DNA from: Sedimenticola_A sp040506425
Lineage (GTDB): Bacteria > Pseudomonadota > Gammaproteobacteria > Chromatiales > Chromatiaceae
Assembly: GCA_965224515.1 (NCBI GenBank)
Contig: OZ245051.1
Coordinates: forward strand, 62,001 to 126,000
DNA length: 64,000 nucleotides
Reading direction: 5' to 3'
Shown here: positions 52,664 to 61,214 of the stretch, piece after piece
Layout of the letters: the number at the start of each line of letters is the position of its first letter
Position numbering within the stretch: the stretch's first letter is position 1
Program-made: the position numbers and the translations under genes
The notes under the pieces: model-generated
The model's database searches: none
The model's input: only the letters and a program-made list of their open reading frames with translations
What the model was told of the DNA's origin: nothing

Positions 52664-54819
52664 CAGCACACACCTCTTTGGCGGCGCTTTCCGATAACAC
52701 TCACCAGCCAGCCGCTTATCATGGCCAGCATACCCAGCAGAAGATTCAACAGAGCCGGGGTAGCCGTCTGGGGCATGCTTCCAAATACCTTGTTCGCACT
52801 CCACCCCCTGGGTAAATGAACAGGCACGTTTTTCCCAGTCAAGGTCTGATCCACAGGGCGAGAGGGGGTTTTATCAACCGCCACCAGGCTGGTGTACTTA
52901 CTCACCAGCCTGTGTTCCAGCGCCAGCTCCAGCACCTCTTCCCGAACCTCCCTTTCAGACCGGCCACGTACTTTCTGATCCATCAGGTCGGCAATTTTCT
53001 TACGCACCCACAACAGGTGTACCCCCGGGCTGTCACCACCCCCCTGCAGATTGACCTGCTGCTTCCATGGGTGTGCCGCAGACTTTCCACGAACCGTGAT
53101 CGATTTTCCGCTGATATTTCCTTTTACCGCCAAAACCAAAGGTTCACCCTGGTACAGGTCAGGAATGCGCCTGGGCCACACCTCGACCTGGGCACCCTCC
53201 CCCCACTCCACCTCAAGATCATTCAACACGGGGGATTCCAATTTACGGAACAGGTCACCCATTTTGCTGCGAACCTCTGATACTTTGCCGATATAGGTAA
53301 AAGTTCCGCGCCCGAACTTCGCAGCACGGGTCATGAAGAAGCTGTTGGGTGCAGAGCCGATTCCAACGGTAAACAATCTGCTGTCACCCAGTTTTCTCTC
53401 TATCACTTCAAACAACGCTGACTCGTTGCCAACACTGCCGTCAGTCATAAAAACAACCTGGCGTAGCCAACCGGACTCCTCATTCCCGTTAAGTGCAGCC
53501 TCAAGGGCAGGCAACATCTCAGTGCCTCCATCTGCAGAGAGCGCATCAACATAGTCCCCTGCCCGCTCAAGATTGCGCCGGCTTGCCACCACCGCAGCGG
53601 CAAAAAGAGAGTGTGTCGTGCTGTTGAATTGAATAATGTTGAATCGGTCATCAGGAGTCAGGCGTGCCAGGGCCATTTTCAACGCCTCTTTTGCCTGGGC
53701 GATAGAATCACCATGCATGGAGCCGGACGTATCGATCACAAAGACCATCTCCCTGGGTATTCGCGCACCTGCGCCTCCAGCACGAGGTGGCATCACCATC
53801 ACCAGGGAGTAGTTGCCGCCCTGCCACTGCTCATTGAACAGGGCAGCATAGGGTTCACTTCCGGATTGCGGGGACCATGTCAGTTCAAAATCACGGTCTC
53901 CAATCACCTCATCTCCACTCAATCTGATGGTGTGTACATTATTCTCATCACGGGTACTTTCGATCTGGTGGTACGTACTCTCAAGTCTCGCCAGGGGGAA
54001 ACCTGCCGCCAGCTTCACAGTAATACTCACATTGTTCACCTCCCCTTCAACAGGATCGATAACAGGTGGTGTGATGTGAGAGGCATCTGTCACCTGGTCG
54101 GTATCCAAGGCCCACCCGCTGCCGCTGAAGGTTCTGACCTCATCCCTGCCTAAAGGGGTGCCTGGTATATATCGGGGGGCGACCACCAGGGGAAAACGGA
54201 TATTGAATCTCCCGTTCTCGTAGCGCAGGTCCTGCTGATACTCGATCTCAACCAGCACCTCTTCCCCGGGCCCGATGTTGGCTACCCTGGTGGAGAAGAT
54301 ATTAGGCCGTTGCTGGCTCAACAGGCTTGCCTTCTTACCTGCCCGCTTAGCCTGCTCATAGGTCTTGCGGGCCTGGGACTTCTCCTGTATCTCGCCTTCG
54401 ATCATGCGCTCTCCGATCTTCAGCCGCATACGATCCACTGCCGCCTTTTCCGGAAGCGGAAAAACATACTCCCCTTCCACCCACTCCTTGTCTGGGTTCC
54501 TGAAGCGCTGACGAACCGAGACCCGGGCAATCATGCCGCTGACATCCATCTCCACATCGGTTTTGAGCATGGGTGCATCAACACTGACGCCGCCGCTTGC
54601 CAGTTTCAGAAGCAGGCTTCCTCTCCTGACCTCATCTGTCGCCATTGGCGGCAGATTGGCCATCCCGGCATCACCAGGGGTTTCAGCATGTACAGCTGAA
54701 TTCATCAACAACACCATCATGGCGAACAGCAGAGCACCACCGATTCCACTGAGAATGGAATAGAGGGAGATGCAAAACATATCCTTCAACAGTAACTGGT
54801 TAGCGTTGCTTTTTTGCAT
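52663..54819 (-). CDS. Sortase target protein with VIT and vWA domains
   Basis: 718 residues. N-terminal membrane/signal segment, VIT domain (about 60-200), vWA domain with MIDAS DTSGSMHGDS (near 370) and a C-terminal sortase signal: MPQTA, a hydrophobic helix, and KRRQRG. The motif MPQTA departs from LPxTG but matches the type used by this sortase class. Exported and probably anchored or linked by the sortase. Matches the family I recall as TIGR03788. Begins 20 bases inside the preceding small gene. Confidence 0.92.
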   Translation of the reverse strand: MQKSNANQLLLKDMFCISLYSILSGIGGALLFAMMVLLMNSAVHAETPGDAGMANLPPMATDEVRRGSLLLKLASGGVSVDAPMLKTDVEMDVSGMIARVSVRQRFRNPDKEWVEGEYVFPLPEKAAVDRMRLKIGERMIEGEIQEKSQARKTYEQAKRAGKKASLLSQQRPNIFSTRVANIGPGEEVLVEIEYQQDLRYENGRFNIRFPLVVAPRYIPGTPLGRDEVRTFSGSGWALDTDQVTDASHITPPVIDPVEGEVNNVSITVKLAAGFPLARLESTYHQIESTRDENNVHTIRLSGDEVIGDRDFELTWSPQSGSEPYAALFNEQWQGGNYSLVMVMPPRAGGAGARIPREMVFVIDTSGSMHGDSIAQAKEALKMALARLTPDDRFNIIQFNSTTHSLFAAAVVASRRNLERAGDYVDALSADGGTEMLPALEAALNGNEESGWLRQVVFMTDGSVGNESALFEVIERKLGDSRLFTVGIGSAPNSFFMTRAAKFGRGTFTYIGKVSEVRSKMGDLFRKLESPVLNDLEVEWGEGAQVEVWPRRIPDLYQGEPLVLAVKGNISGKSITVRGKSAAHPWKQQVNLQGGGDSPGVHLLWVRKKIADLMDQKVRGRSEREVREEVLELALEHRLVSKYTSLVAVDKTPSRPVDQTLTGKNVPVHLPRGWSANKVFGSMPQTATPALLNLLLGMLAMISGWLVSVIGKRRQRGVC

Positions 54820-54964
54820 GGTGCCGTCCTCCCTTCCTGTGCTTGAGTGAGTGGTGTGAAAACCTCTCCTTATCCCTGGTCAACAGGCGATAAAAATCGC
54901 TGTTCGGGTATTCGGGTGACGCGTAGATAAACTCTTCACTCAGAGGCTGAATCACCCGGTTCAT
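54800..54964 (-). CDS. 54-residue basic protein between pdsO and the sortase target
   Basis: 54 residues, Met to QR, with a histidine/lysine/arginine-rich C-terminus (HHSLKHRKGGRHHAKKQR). Its ATG overlaps the pdsO stop (ATGA) and its end overlaps the target start by 20 bases, so translation is coupled on both sides. Polar, with no signal peptide or membrane helix. Unknown; the tight packing argues that it is real. Confidence 0.55.
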   Translation of the reverse strand: MNRVIQPLSEEFIYASPEYPNSDFYRLLTRDKERFSHHSLKHRKGGRHHAKKQR

Positions 54965-55662
54965 GATGTGCCCTCCAGGCAAAAGCGGATCAGGACGCGA
55001 CGATCATATCCAAGCCCCTCTGTATCAGCAGGAGAATACTTGCTTCCCTCTTCTCCATGAGGGATTTTCTGGATACGGGATGCCTTGATACCTTCTGCCT
55101 GCAGGTAACGTGAGACGACCTCCGCCCGCTTGGCAGAGAGCCCCAGGTTGAATGCATTGCCGCCTCTCTGGTCGGCAAAGGCATCGACGTGAATGAATAA
55201 CTCGGGGAATGCGGACATTGAACGTGCCAGGCGCTTCAACTGCTGCTGAAGGTCCGGTTCCAGAGAGGCGCTTTCCGTACGGAACTGAATATTCAAAACC
55301 ATCCCGTTGACAATGGCTTCCAGTTGACCCCGGCGCTGCATCTTCGCCTGATTCAACAGCTGATTCAGCTGCAGATGCTGTGCCCTGCTCTCTTCCAGCT
55401 CACGGTTCAGCGCGGATACCTCTTTCCGGACCTCATTTACACCCTCCGCCAGGCCATGGGTTCGGCCAATCAAGGCACCGCCGGCGGCTCCCAGAATCAG
55501 ACCGGGCGGCCCAGCAACAATGGCTCCGACAATTGAACCTGCGCCCATTCCTTTCCACTCCTTACTGCGTACCTCATAGAGAAAGTCATCCCCTTCAGAC
55601 GCTGCAACCGACTGGCTTATCAACAACCCCGCTATTGCGATTACCGACCACTGCTTCTTCAC
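54961..55662 (-). CDS. pdsO: Sortase-system OmpA-family protein PdsO
   Basis: 233 residues. Signal peptide (KKQWSVIAIAGLLISQSVAAS). A glycine-zipper helix (GAGSIVGAIVAGPPGLILGAAGGALIG), a coiled coil (about 80-120) and C-terminal OmpA-like domain (about 125-225) with HVDAFADQRGG, NLGLSAKRAEVVSRYL and the final DRRVLIRF. Binds peptidoglycan. This architecture is characteristic of PdsO. GTG at 55662 chosen since GGAGAAGAG precedes it. Confidence 0.9.
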   Translation of the reverse strand: MKKQWSVIAIAGLLISQSVAASEGDDFLYEVRSKEWKGMGAGSIVGAIVAGPPGLILGAAGGALIGRTHGLAEGVNEVRKEVSALNRELEESRAQHLQLNQLLNQAKMQRRGQLEAIVNGMVLNIQFRTESASLEPDLQQQLKRLARSMSAFPELFIHVDAFADQRGGNAFNLGLSAKRAEVVSRYLQAEGIKASRIQKIPHGEEGSKYSPADTEGLGYDRRVLIRFCLEGTS

Positions 55663-56012
55663 GCTCTTCTCCTGCTGTCTAATTGGCCCAGCGCACCATC
55701 CCTGGCAAACGCGGCTTCCATCGCCTGCGCCGGATAACTGAATTACACACATAAGAACTGGCACGCGGCTTACCGGATAGTGGCAATCGGCAGGCAGAAT
55801 CTGTCAATAATGTGGCAGGACGCCCTGGCCAAAGAGGGGTTGTCAGAGCTGAAGATGTGGCGGTTTCGCTATTGATACCAGTATGTCAGGGGGCATCAAT
55901 TGTTTGCCTCATGCAAGAATACATTTGCAACGGTGAATATATTGGTACTAATATTTAGATCAGCCTGCTGACAGGCTGGTGGATTTTCCTAACAAACTAG
56001 CAAGAGAGCGTC
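55663..56012. other. Divergent intergenic region with csp leader hairpin
   Basis: No gene seen. Contains CAGCCTG-CTGA-CAGGCTG (55961-55978), a perfect 7-base hairpin 34 bases upstream of the csp start, which could be a thermosensing or translation-control element in the leader. Confidence 0.5.
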
Positions 56013-56222
56013 ATGTCAAATCAAGTTACCGGCACAGTAAAGTGGTTCAACGATAGTAAAGGTTACGGCTTTATCGAACGTGAAGACGGCAAGGATGTCT
56101 TTGTGCACCATAGCGCAATTAACGGAAGCGGATTTAAAACTCTGCAGGAAGGCCAGAAAGTGACCATGGAAGTTACCGATGGACAGAAAGGCCCCCAGGC
56201 AGAGAACGTAACACCTCTCTGA
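56013..56222 (+). CDS. Cold-shock protein CspA family
   Basis: 69 residues. RNA-binding motifs intact: KWFNDSKGYGFIE (RNP1) and DVFVHHSAI (RNP2). An RNA chaperone that melts secondary structure. Sits inside the sortase locus, with its own leader and a possible terminator, so it is probably independent of the locus. Confidence 0.95.
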   Translation: MSNQVTGTVKWFNDSKGYGFIEREDGKDVFVHHSAINGSGFKTLQEGQKVTMEVTDGQKGPQAENVTPL

Positions 56223-56247
56223 TACCGGCAAAGACCCCACTCCCCTA

Positions 56248-56267
56248 AAGAGACCTGCTGGTCTCTT
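56248..56267 (+). terminator. Hairpin after csp
   Basis: AAGAGACC-TGCT-GGTCTCTT, perfect 8-bp stem; no T run, so termination is weak or Rho-linked. Confidence 0.45.
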
Positions 56268-56388
56268 CAGCTGTTGCCGTGTCGTGCAGTGAAAATTGCG
56301 CGATGGTTTTTTATTGCCGGGAGAAATTGCATCTCCTCACGTCCCGGCTTAGCATCTGGCTATCAGCTGTCAATTTGAGCATCACCTC

Positions 56389-57078
56389 ATGGGTACACAG
56401 ATCGCCATCGTTGAAGACGAATCTGCAATTCTCGAGAACTACACCGACGCACTGACCCGGCAGGGCTACCTGGTGAAAGGCTATTCCAACCGCCGGGAAA
56501 GCCTGGACGCTTTCAAGACCAAGCTACCTGACCTGGTGATCCTCGACATAGGTCTTGGAGATGATGTCGATGGCGGTTTTGAACTCTGCCGCCAGCTCCG
56601 TGCCATGTCGCCCACGCTGCCCATTATTTTCCTCACCGCCAGGGACAGTGATCTGGACACCGTATCAGGCCTGCGCCTCGGTGCTGATGACTACCTCACC
56701 AAGGACATAAGCCTACCCCACCTTACAGCCCGCATTGCAGCACTGTTCAGGCGCCTAGAGGTGATACAGCAGCCCGCTCACCAGGAGAGCGTCATTAAAC
56801 GCGGTCCGTTGCATATCGATATGGACCGTATACAGGTAACCTGGAAAGAGACCCCGGTGGATCTCACGGTTACCGAGCTCTGGTTTGTGCATGCCCTGGC
56901 TAACCACCCCGGTCACGTTCGAAGCCGTGATCAGCTTATGGAGGCGGCCAATATTCTGGTGGACAGTACCAGCATCAGTACCCACATCAAGCGTATCAGG
57001 CGAAAGTTCGAGCAGACGGACGCGGGTTTCGAAGCCATTGAAACCGTTTACGGTATGGGCTATCGCTGGAAAAGCTAG
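56389..57078 (+). CDS. pdsR: Sortase-system response regulator PdsR
   Basis: 229 residues. Receiver domain with acidic pocket IVEDE, phospho-acceptor in LVILDIGLGDDVDGG and K in LTKDI; C-terminal OmpR/PhoB winged helix (about 130-229; RSRDQLMEAANILVDSTSIS then HIKRIRRKF). Overlaps the kinase gene by one base (TAGTG). Controls the sortase locus in this family, consistent with its position; targets are not visible. Confidence 0.92.
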   Translation: MGTQIAIVEDESAILENYTDALTRQGYLVKGYSNRRESLDAFKTKLPDLVILDIGLGDDVDGGFELCRQLRAMSPTLPIIFLTARDSDLDTVSGLRLGADDYLTKDISLPHLTARIAALFRRLEVIQQPAHQESVIKRGPLHIDMDRIQVTWKETPVDLTVTELWFVHALANHPGHVRSRDQLMEAANILVDSTSISTHIKRIRRKFEQTDAGFEAIETVYGMGYRWKS

Positions 57079-59177
57079 TGCCACAACCCTTCCGTCACAG
57101 CATCCGGTTCAAACTTCTCCTGGTCTCCCTGACACTGCTGGTCATTCCCTGGGCCGGTTACCGTTACGTACAGGGGACTGAAAGCTTTTTGCGGGATGCC
57201 CAGGGAACCATGCTGCTTGGAACAGCACAGGCGGTGGCTGCACTGCTCCATAACCATGAGGATATGTTTGTCACAGGTACCGGTGGCACCCAGCCTGTCC
57301 ACGACGACACCTTTCTCTATGTACACCCACTCTCCGGCCCTATCCAACTGGATGGCTACGATGAAGACTGGCAGCCTCACCTGCGAAATATCTGGCACTA
57401 CAAGGGAGAGAGTGATCTCTCATTCGAAGCACTGCTGGGAGAGCGTCGCAACTACCTGTACCTGCTGGTGAAGGTGGATGACAACCGCATCGTCTACCAG
57501 GCTCCGAATGCGCGCGAAATTGAAAAGAGTGACCATATATCCCTCCGGCTCGCCTCCCCATCGGGAGAATTCATGCACTATGGCTTGACCACCATTGCAC
57601 CAGGCTGGATAGTCGCAGAAAAAGTCACCTTTCGTGCGGGGCGCAAGCGGCTGTCCGAAAGCGAACCCCGCATACAGGGTGAATGGACCGAAACCGAAAA
57701 GGGCTACACGGTGGAACTGCGTATTCCCCGCTACCTGATAGGTGACCGCCTTGAGCTTGCAGTGGGTGATGTGGATGACCCGGCAACCCGGGAACTGATG
57801 GATACCATCAGCACCGGGCAGGAGGATAAGAACACCCCGCCCGGCCGGTTGGTCACTCCAAATTCCGAGATGGAGCGTATCATCGGCGGACTTGAACACG
57901 AGAATGCCCGCATCTGGGTGCTCAACCGCCACCGACAGGTTCTGGCCAAACGCGGAGCACTGCACACCGAAACGCAAGACCATCAGCCCCGGCAGTTCTC
58001 ACAACAGTTACTGAAAGCGATGTTCAGGCTCATCGTGGATCAGCCCAGCGAGCAGTTTGTGGATGAGTTCTCGGGCAGAAGTCGCCTCTCGGGCCCGGAG
58101 CTCCTGGCCGCCCTGGACGGTACACCGGATACCCGAAGACGCATTACACCGGATGGTGAAGCCACCATTCTCTCGGCAGCCTGGCCCATCCGCTCTCCGG
58201 GAGGAATCGTGGGCGTGGTGCTGGTAGAACAGAGTACAAACCAGATACTGGCACTACAGAACACGGCATTGGAGAGGCTGTTCGGCACCACCGCCATGCT
58301 GTTTGTCGCCACCCTCCTCCTCCTGCTGGCTTTCGCCACCCTGCTGACCCGACGTATCGGCCGGCTGCGCAACCAGGTAGAGAGGGCCGTCACACCAGAC
58401 GGCCGCATCAAGGGTGAGCTGACCAGTGACAGGGCAAGAGATGAAATAGGTGATCTCAACAGAAGTTTTTCCGGAGTACTCAACCGTCTTGCCGAATATA
58501 ACCGCTACCTGGAGGCCATGGCTTCCCGCCTGGCCCATGAGCTGCGCACCCCCCTGACCATTGTAAAATCCTCCCTGGAAAATCTTGAACACGAACAGAG
58601 TGATGCCCAACGGGTTCGCTATATCACCCGGGCCAAGGAGGGCAGCGAGAGACTGGGGCTTATCCTGCACCGGATGCGTGAAGCGACCCGTCTTGAACAG
58701 CTGTTGCAACAGACCGAGTTGGAGCCGTTCGATCTGGGTCTCCTGGTTTCAGCCAGTGGTGACGGCTACCGCTCGGCCTTTCCAGGTTGCCGGTTCGAGG
58801 TTCGCATACCCGACACCCCGGTAAACGTCCGTGCTGCCCCCGACCTGCTCAGCCAGGCACTGGACAAACTGGTTGCCAACGCGGTGGATTTTCATCTTGC
58901 GGGTTCCCCCATCCTGCTGAGTCTTGAGCAGGCAGATGGACCCTCGGCACTGCTCAGCGTCATCAATCACGGCCCAACACTGCCCGAGGGCATGACTGAA
59001 GGTATCTTCGACTCCATGATCTCTGTGCGAAGTACAAAGGGGGACGAACCGCATCTTGGGCTTGGCCTCTATCTCGTACGCCTTATCGCCGAATTTCATG
59101 ATGGCGAGGTCTCGGCCAGGAACCTCCTCAAAGCGGATGGTGTCGTAATCAGTATTCGACTACCCACGGAGCATTAA
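57078..59177 (+). CDS. pdsS: Sortase-system histidine kinase PdsS
   Basis: 699 residues. Two membrane helices (about 13-29 and 395-420) flank a large periplasmic sensor whose start (PIQLDGYDEDWQPHL) looks like the CBM9/DOMON-type carbohydrate-binding fold. HAMP (about 425-475), HisKA with LAHELRTPLTIVKSSLENLE, and an HATPase with ANAVDFH, NHGPTLPEG and LGLGLYLVR. In the G1 box NHGP replaces DxGxG, as I recall is usual in this family. GTG start overlaps the PdsR stop. Confidence 0.92.
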   Translation: MPQPFRHSIRFKLLLVSLTLLVIPWAGYRYVQGTESFLRDAQGTMLLGTAQAVAALLHNHEDMFVTGTGGTQPVHDDTFLYVHPLSGPIQLDGYDEDWQPHLRNIWHYKGESDLSFEALLGERRNYLYLLVKVDDNRIVYQAPNAREIEKSDHISLRLASPSGEFMHYGLTTIAPGWIVAEKVTFRAGRKRLSESEPRIQGEWTETEKGYTVELRIPRYLIGDRLELAVGDVDDPATRELMDTISTGQEDKNTPPGRLVTPNSEMERIIGGLEHENARIWVLNRHRQVLAKRGALHTETQDHQPRQFSQQLLKAMFRLIVDQPSEQFVDEFSGRSRLSGPELLAALDGTPDTRRRITPDGEATILSAAWPIRSPGGIVGVVLVEQSTNQILALQNTALERLFGTTAMLFVATLLLLLAFATLLTRRIGRLRNQVERAVTPDGRIKGELTSDRARDEIGDLNRSFSGVLNRLAEYNRYLEAMASRLAHELRTPLTIVKSSLENLEHEQSDAQRVRYITRAKEGSERLGLILHRMREATRLEQLLQQTELEPFDLGLLVSASGDGYRSAFPGCRFEVRIPDTPVNVRAAPDLLSQALDKLVANAVDFHLAGSPILLSLEQADGPSALLSVINHGPTLPEGMTEGIFDSMISVRSTKGDEPHLGLGLYLVRLIAEFHDGEVSARNLLKADGVVISIRLPTEH

Positions 59178-59180
59178 CCC

Positions 59181-59333
59181 ATGGACCCCGCACCTTTTAT
59201 CGCATTCTCCCTTATCCTGATGATCATCATTGGCGTGCTGGCGCTCTTTCTTGCTGGCAAGGACAGCAAGTCGAGCAACATGGATGATCCCGAGAACAGA
59301 AAACAGGACCGGTCTTTCTTCAAGCGCTTCTGA
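59181..59333 (+). CDS. 50-residue single-pass membrane protein
   Basis: 50 residues, three bases after the PdsS stop. MDPAPFIAF then a hydrophobic helix (about 8-25), then a polar tail rich in Asp, Lys, Arg ending FFKRF. CGGAG about ten bases upstream of the ATG. Unknown; the position right after pdsS suggests membership in the sortase locus. Ends three bases from the convergent permease stop. Confidence 0.6.
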   Translation: MDPAPFIAFSLILMIIIGVLALFLAGKDSKSSNMDDPENRKQDRSFFKRF

Positions 59334-59336
59334 CAC

Positions 59337-60113
59337 TCAGGTCTTGATACCGATGCCCTTGCGCAACAGGTAGAGCGCAAAACTGCTCAACCCGATAATG
59401 AACAGCAGGATAATTGAGAGCGCCACCCCCATGCCGATATCGGAGACTCCGAGCAGTCCGTAGCGAAACGCATTGACCATGTAGAGAATGGGGTTGGCGA
59501 GTGAGGCCGCCTGCCAGAACTCAGGCAGCATCTGGATGGAGTAGAACACCCCGCCCAGGTAAGTCAGTGGCGTCAGCACAAAGGTGGGAATGATCGATAT
59601 ATCATCGAAGCTCTTTGCAAACACGGCATTGATAAAGCCACCCAGCGCAAAGAGGATCGAGGTGAGCACGAATACCAGCAGGGTCCAGGCGTAGTTGTGT
59701 ATAGATAGCTCGGTGAAGAATATGGATACACCGGTAACCGCGATACCCACCACAACACCACGTGCCACGCCGCCACCGACATAACCGGCCAGAATCACCC
59801 AGTGAGGCACAGGTGCGATAAGCAATTCTTCAACATGCTTCTGGAACTTGCTGCTATAGAAGGATGAGACCACGTTGGCGTACGAGTTGGTGATCACCGC
59901 CATCAGGATCAGCCCCGGCACAATGAAGTCGATATAACGGAAACCATCCATCTCCCCGATACGATCACCGATCAGGGTACCGAAGATGACGTAGTAGAGG
60001 GTCGTGGTAATCACAGGGGGTAACACCGTCTGCATCCAGATACGGATAAAACGCAGAAACTCCTTGGTGATAATCGTCGAAAAGGCGGTCCAATAGCGTG
60101 GGAGATTGCTCAT
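59337..60113 (-). CDS. ABC-2 type transporter permease
   Basis: 258 residues with six membrane helices. ABC-2 pattern (LGGVFYSIQMLPEFWQ, NPILYMVNAFRYG). Resembles the YadH-type exporters. Start overlaps the ATPase stop by four bases (ATGA), so coupled. Substrate unknown. Confidence 0.9.
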   Translation of the reverse strand: MSNLPRYWTAFSTIITKEFLRFIRIWMQTVLPPVITTTLYYVIFGTLIGDRIGEMDGFRYIDFIVPGLILMAVITNSYANVVSSFYSSKFQKHVEELLIAPVPHWVILAGYVGGGVARGVVVGIAVTGVSIFFTELSIHNYAWTLLVFVLTSILFALGGFINAVFAKSFDDISIIPTFVLTPLTYLGGVFYSIQMLPEFWQAASLANPILYMVNAFRYGLLGVSDIGMGVALSIILLFIIGLSSFALYLLRKGIGIKT

Positions 60114-61039
60114 GCAGCACCCCCCTTACGACTGCTCTCGACCATATCGATGAAGAGCTGCTCCAGCCGGTTCTGCTTGTTACGCATACTGATGACCTCT
60201 ATCCCGTTGCGTGACAGCGCATCGAACAGGCCATTGATGCCCTGATCCTGGGTCACAGCCACCTCCAGGGTGCAATCGTCCACCCGGTCAAGCACGTAGC
60301 CTCCCAGCTGTGGCAGCTCTGCCAGTGTCCCCTTCAGATTCAAAACGAAGGTCTCTGTATGCAGCCGCTGCAACAGTCCACCCATACTGCTGTGCTCGAC
60401 GATCTCCCCCTGGTTGATAATGGCGATATTGCGACACAGGCTCTCCGCCTCCTCCAGGTAGTGGGTGGTGAGGATTATGGTGGTGCCCCTGCGGTTGATA
60501 TCGGTGAGAAACTCCCACATGGAACGGCGGATCTCGATATCGACACCGGCTGTGGGTTCGTCAAGAATCAGCAGCCTGGGCTCATGCACCAGGGCCCGGG
60601 CGATCATCAGACGTCGCTTCATGCCGCCGGAGAGGTTGCGGGCCATCTCTTCACGCTTATCCCACAGGTCCAGCTGGCGCAGGCTCTTCTCCGCCCGCTG
60701 CCAGGCCTCCTTGCGTGGGATGCCGTAATAGCCTGCCTGGTTGACAACGATCTCCGCTACCGGCTCCCAGACATTGAAATTGAACTCCTGGGGTACCAGG
60801 CCGATATTGGATTTCACTGCCTCTGGCTCACGGTCCAGGTCATGGCCGAACACCTCCACCCTGCCCTCGGTCTTGTTCACCAGCGAACTGATGATGCCTA
60901 TGGCAGTGGACTTGCCGGCGCCATTGGGCCCCAGCAGGGCAAAAAAATCCCCCTGCTGAATCTCCAGGTCAATCCCTTTCAGGGCTTCGAAATTGTTGCC
61001 GTAGACCTTGCGCAGGCCCTGTATGCTCAGTGCGCTCAT
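60110..61039 (-). CDS. ABC transporter ATP-binding protein
   Basis: 309 residues. Walker A GPNGAGKST (about 38), signature LSGGMKRRL, Walker B LLILDEPTAGVD, H-loop TTHYLEEAE. The C-terminal region extends 70 residues past the nucleotide-binding domain. Works with the permease at 59337; resembles YadG. No periplasmic binding protein nearby, so it is probably an exporter. Confidence 0.93.
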   Translation of the reverse strand: MSALSIQGLRKVYGNNFEALKGIDLEIQQGDFFALLGPNGAGKSTAIGIISSLVNKTEGRVEVFGHDLDREPEAVKSNIGLVPQEFNFNVWEPVAEIVVNQAGYYGIPRKEAWQRAEKSLRQLDLWDKREEMARNLSGGMKRRLMIARALVHEPRLLILDEPTAGVDIEIRRSMWEFLTDINRRGTTIILTTHYLEEAESLCRNIAIINQGEIVEHSSMGGLLQRLHTETFVLNLKGTLAELPQLGGYVLDRVDDCTLEVAVTQDQGINGLFDALSRNGIEVISMRNKQNRLEQLFIDMVESSRKGGAA

Positions 61040-61214
61040 GATTACTTCTGGTTACCGTCCGGTCGAATAGCTCATCATATCGGCTTAAGTGGGGCCATTG
61101 AAACCTGTTTAAAGACAGCAAACCCCAACTTCGTCATGGAAGCACGCTGTGGTTTCCAACGCCAGCCCCGCTATAATGGCGGACATATAAAAATTGTGTC
61201 CTCCGGAGTGATTC

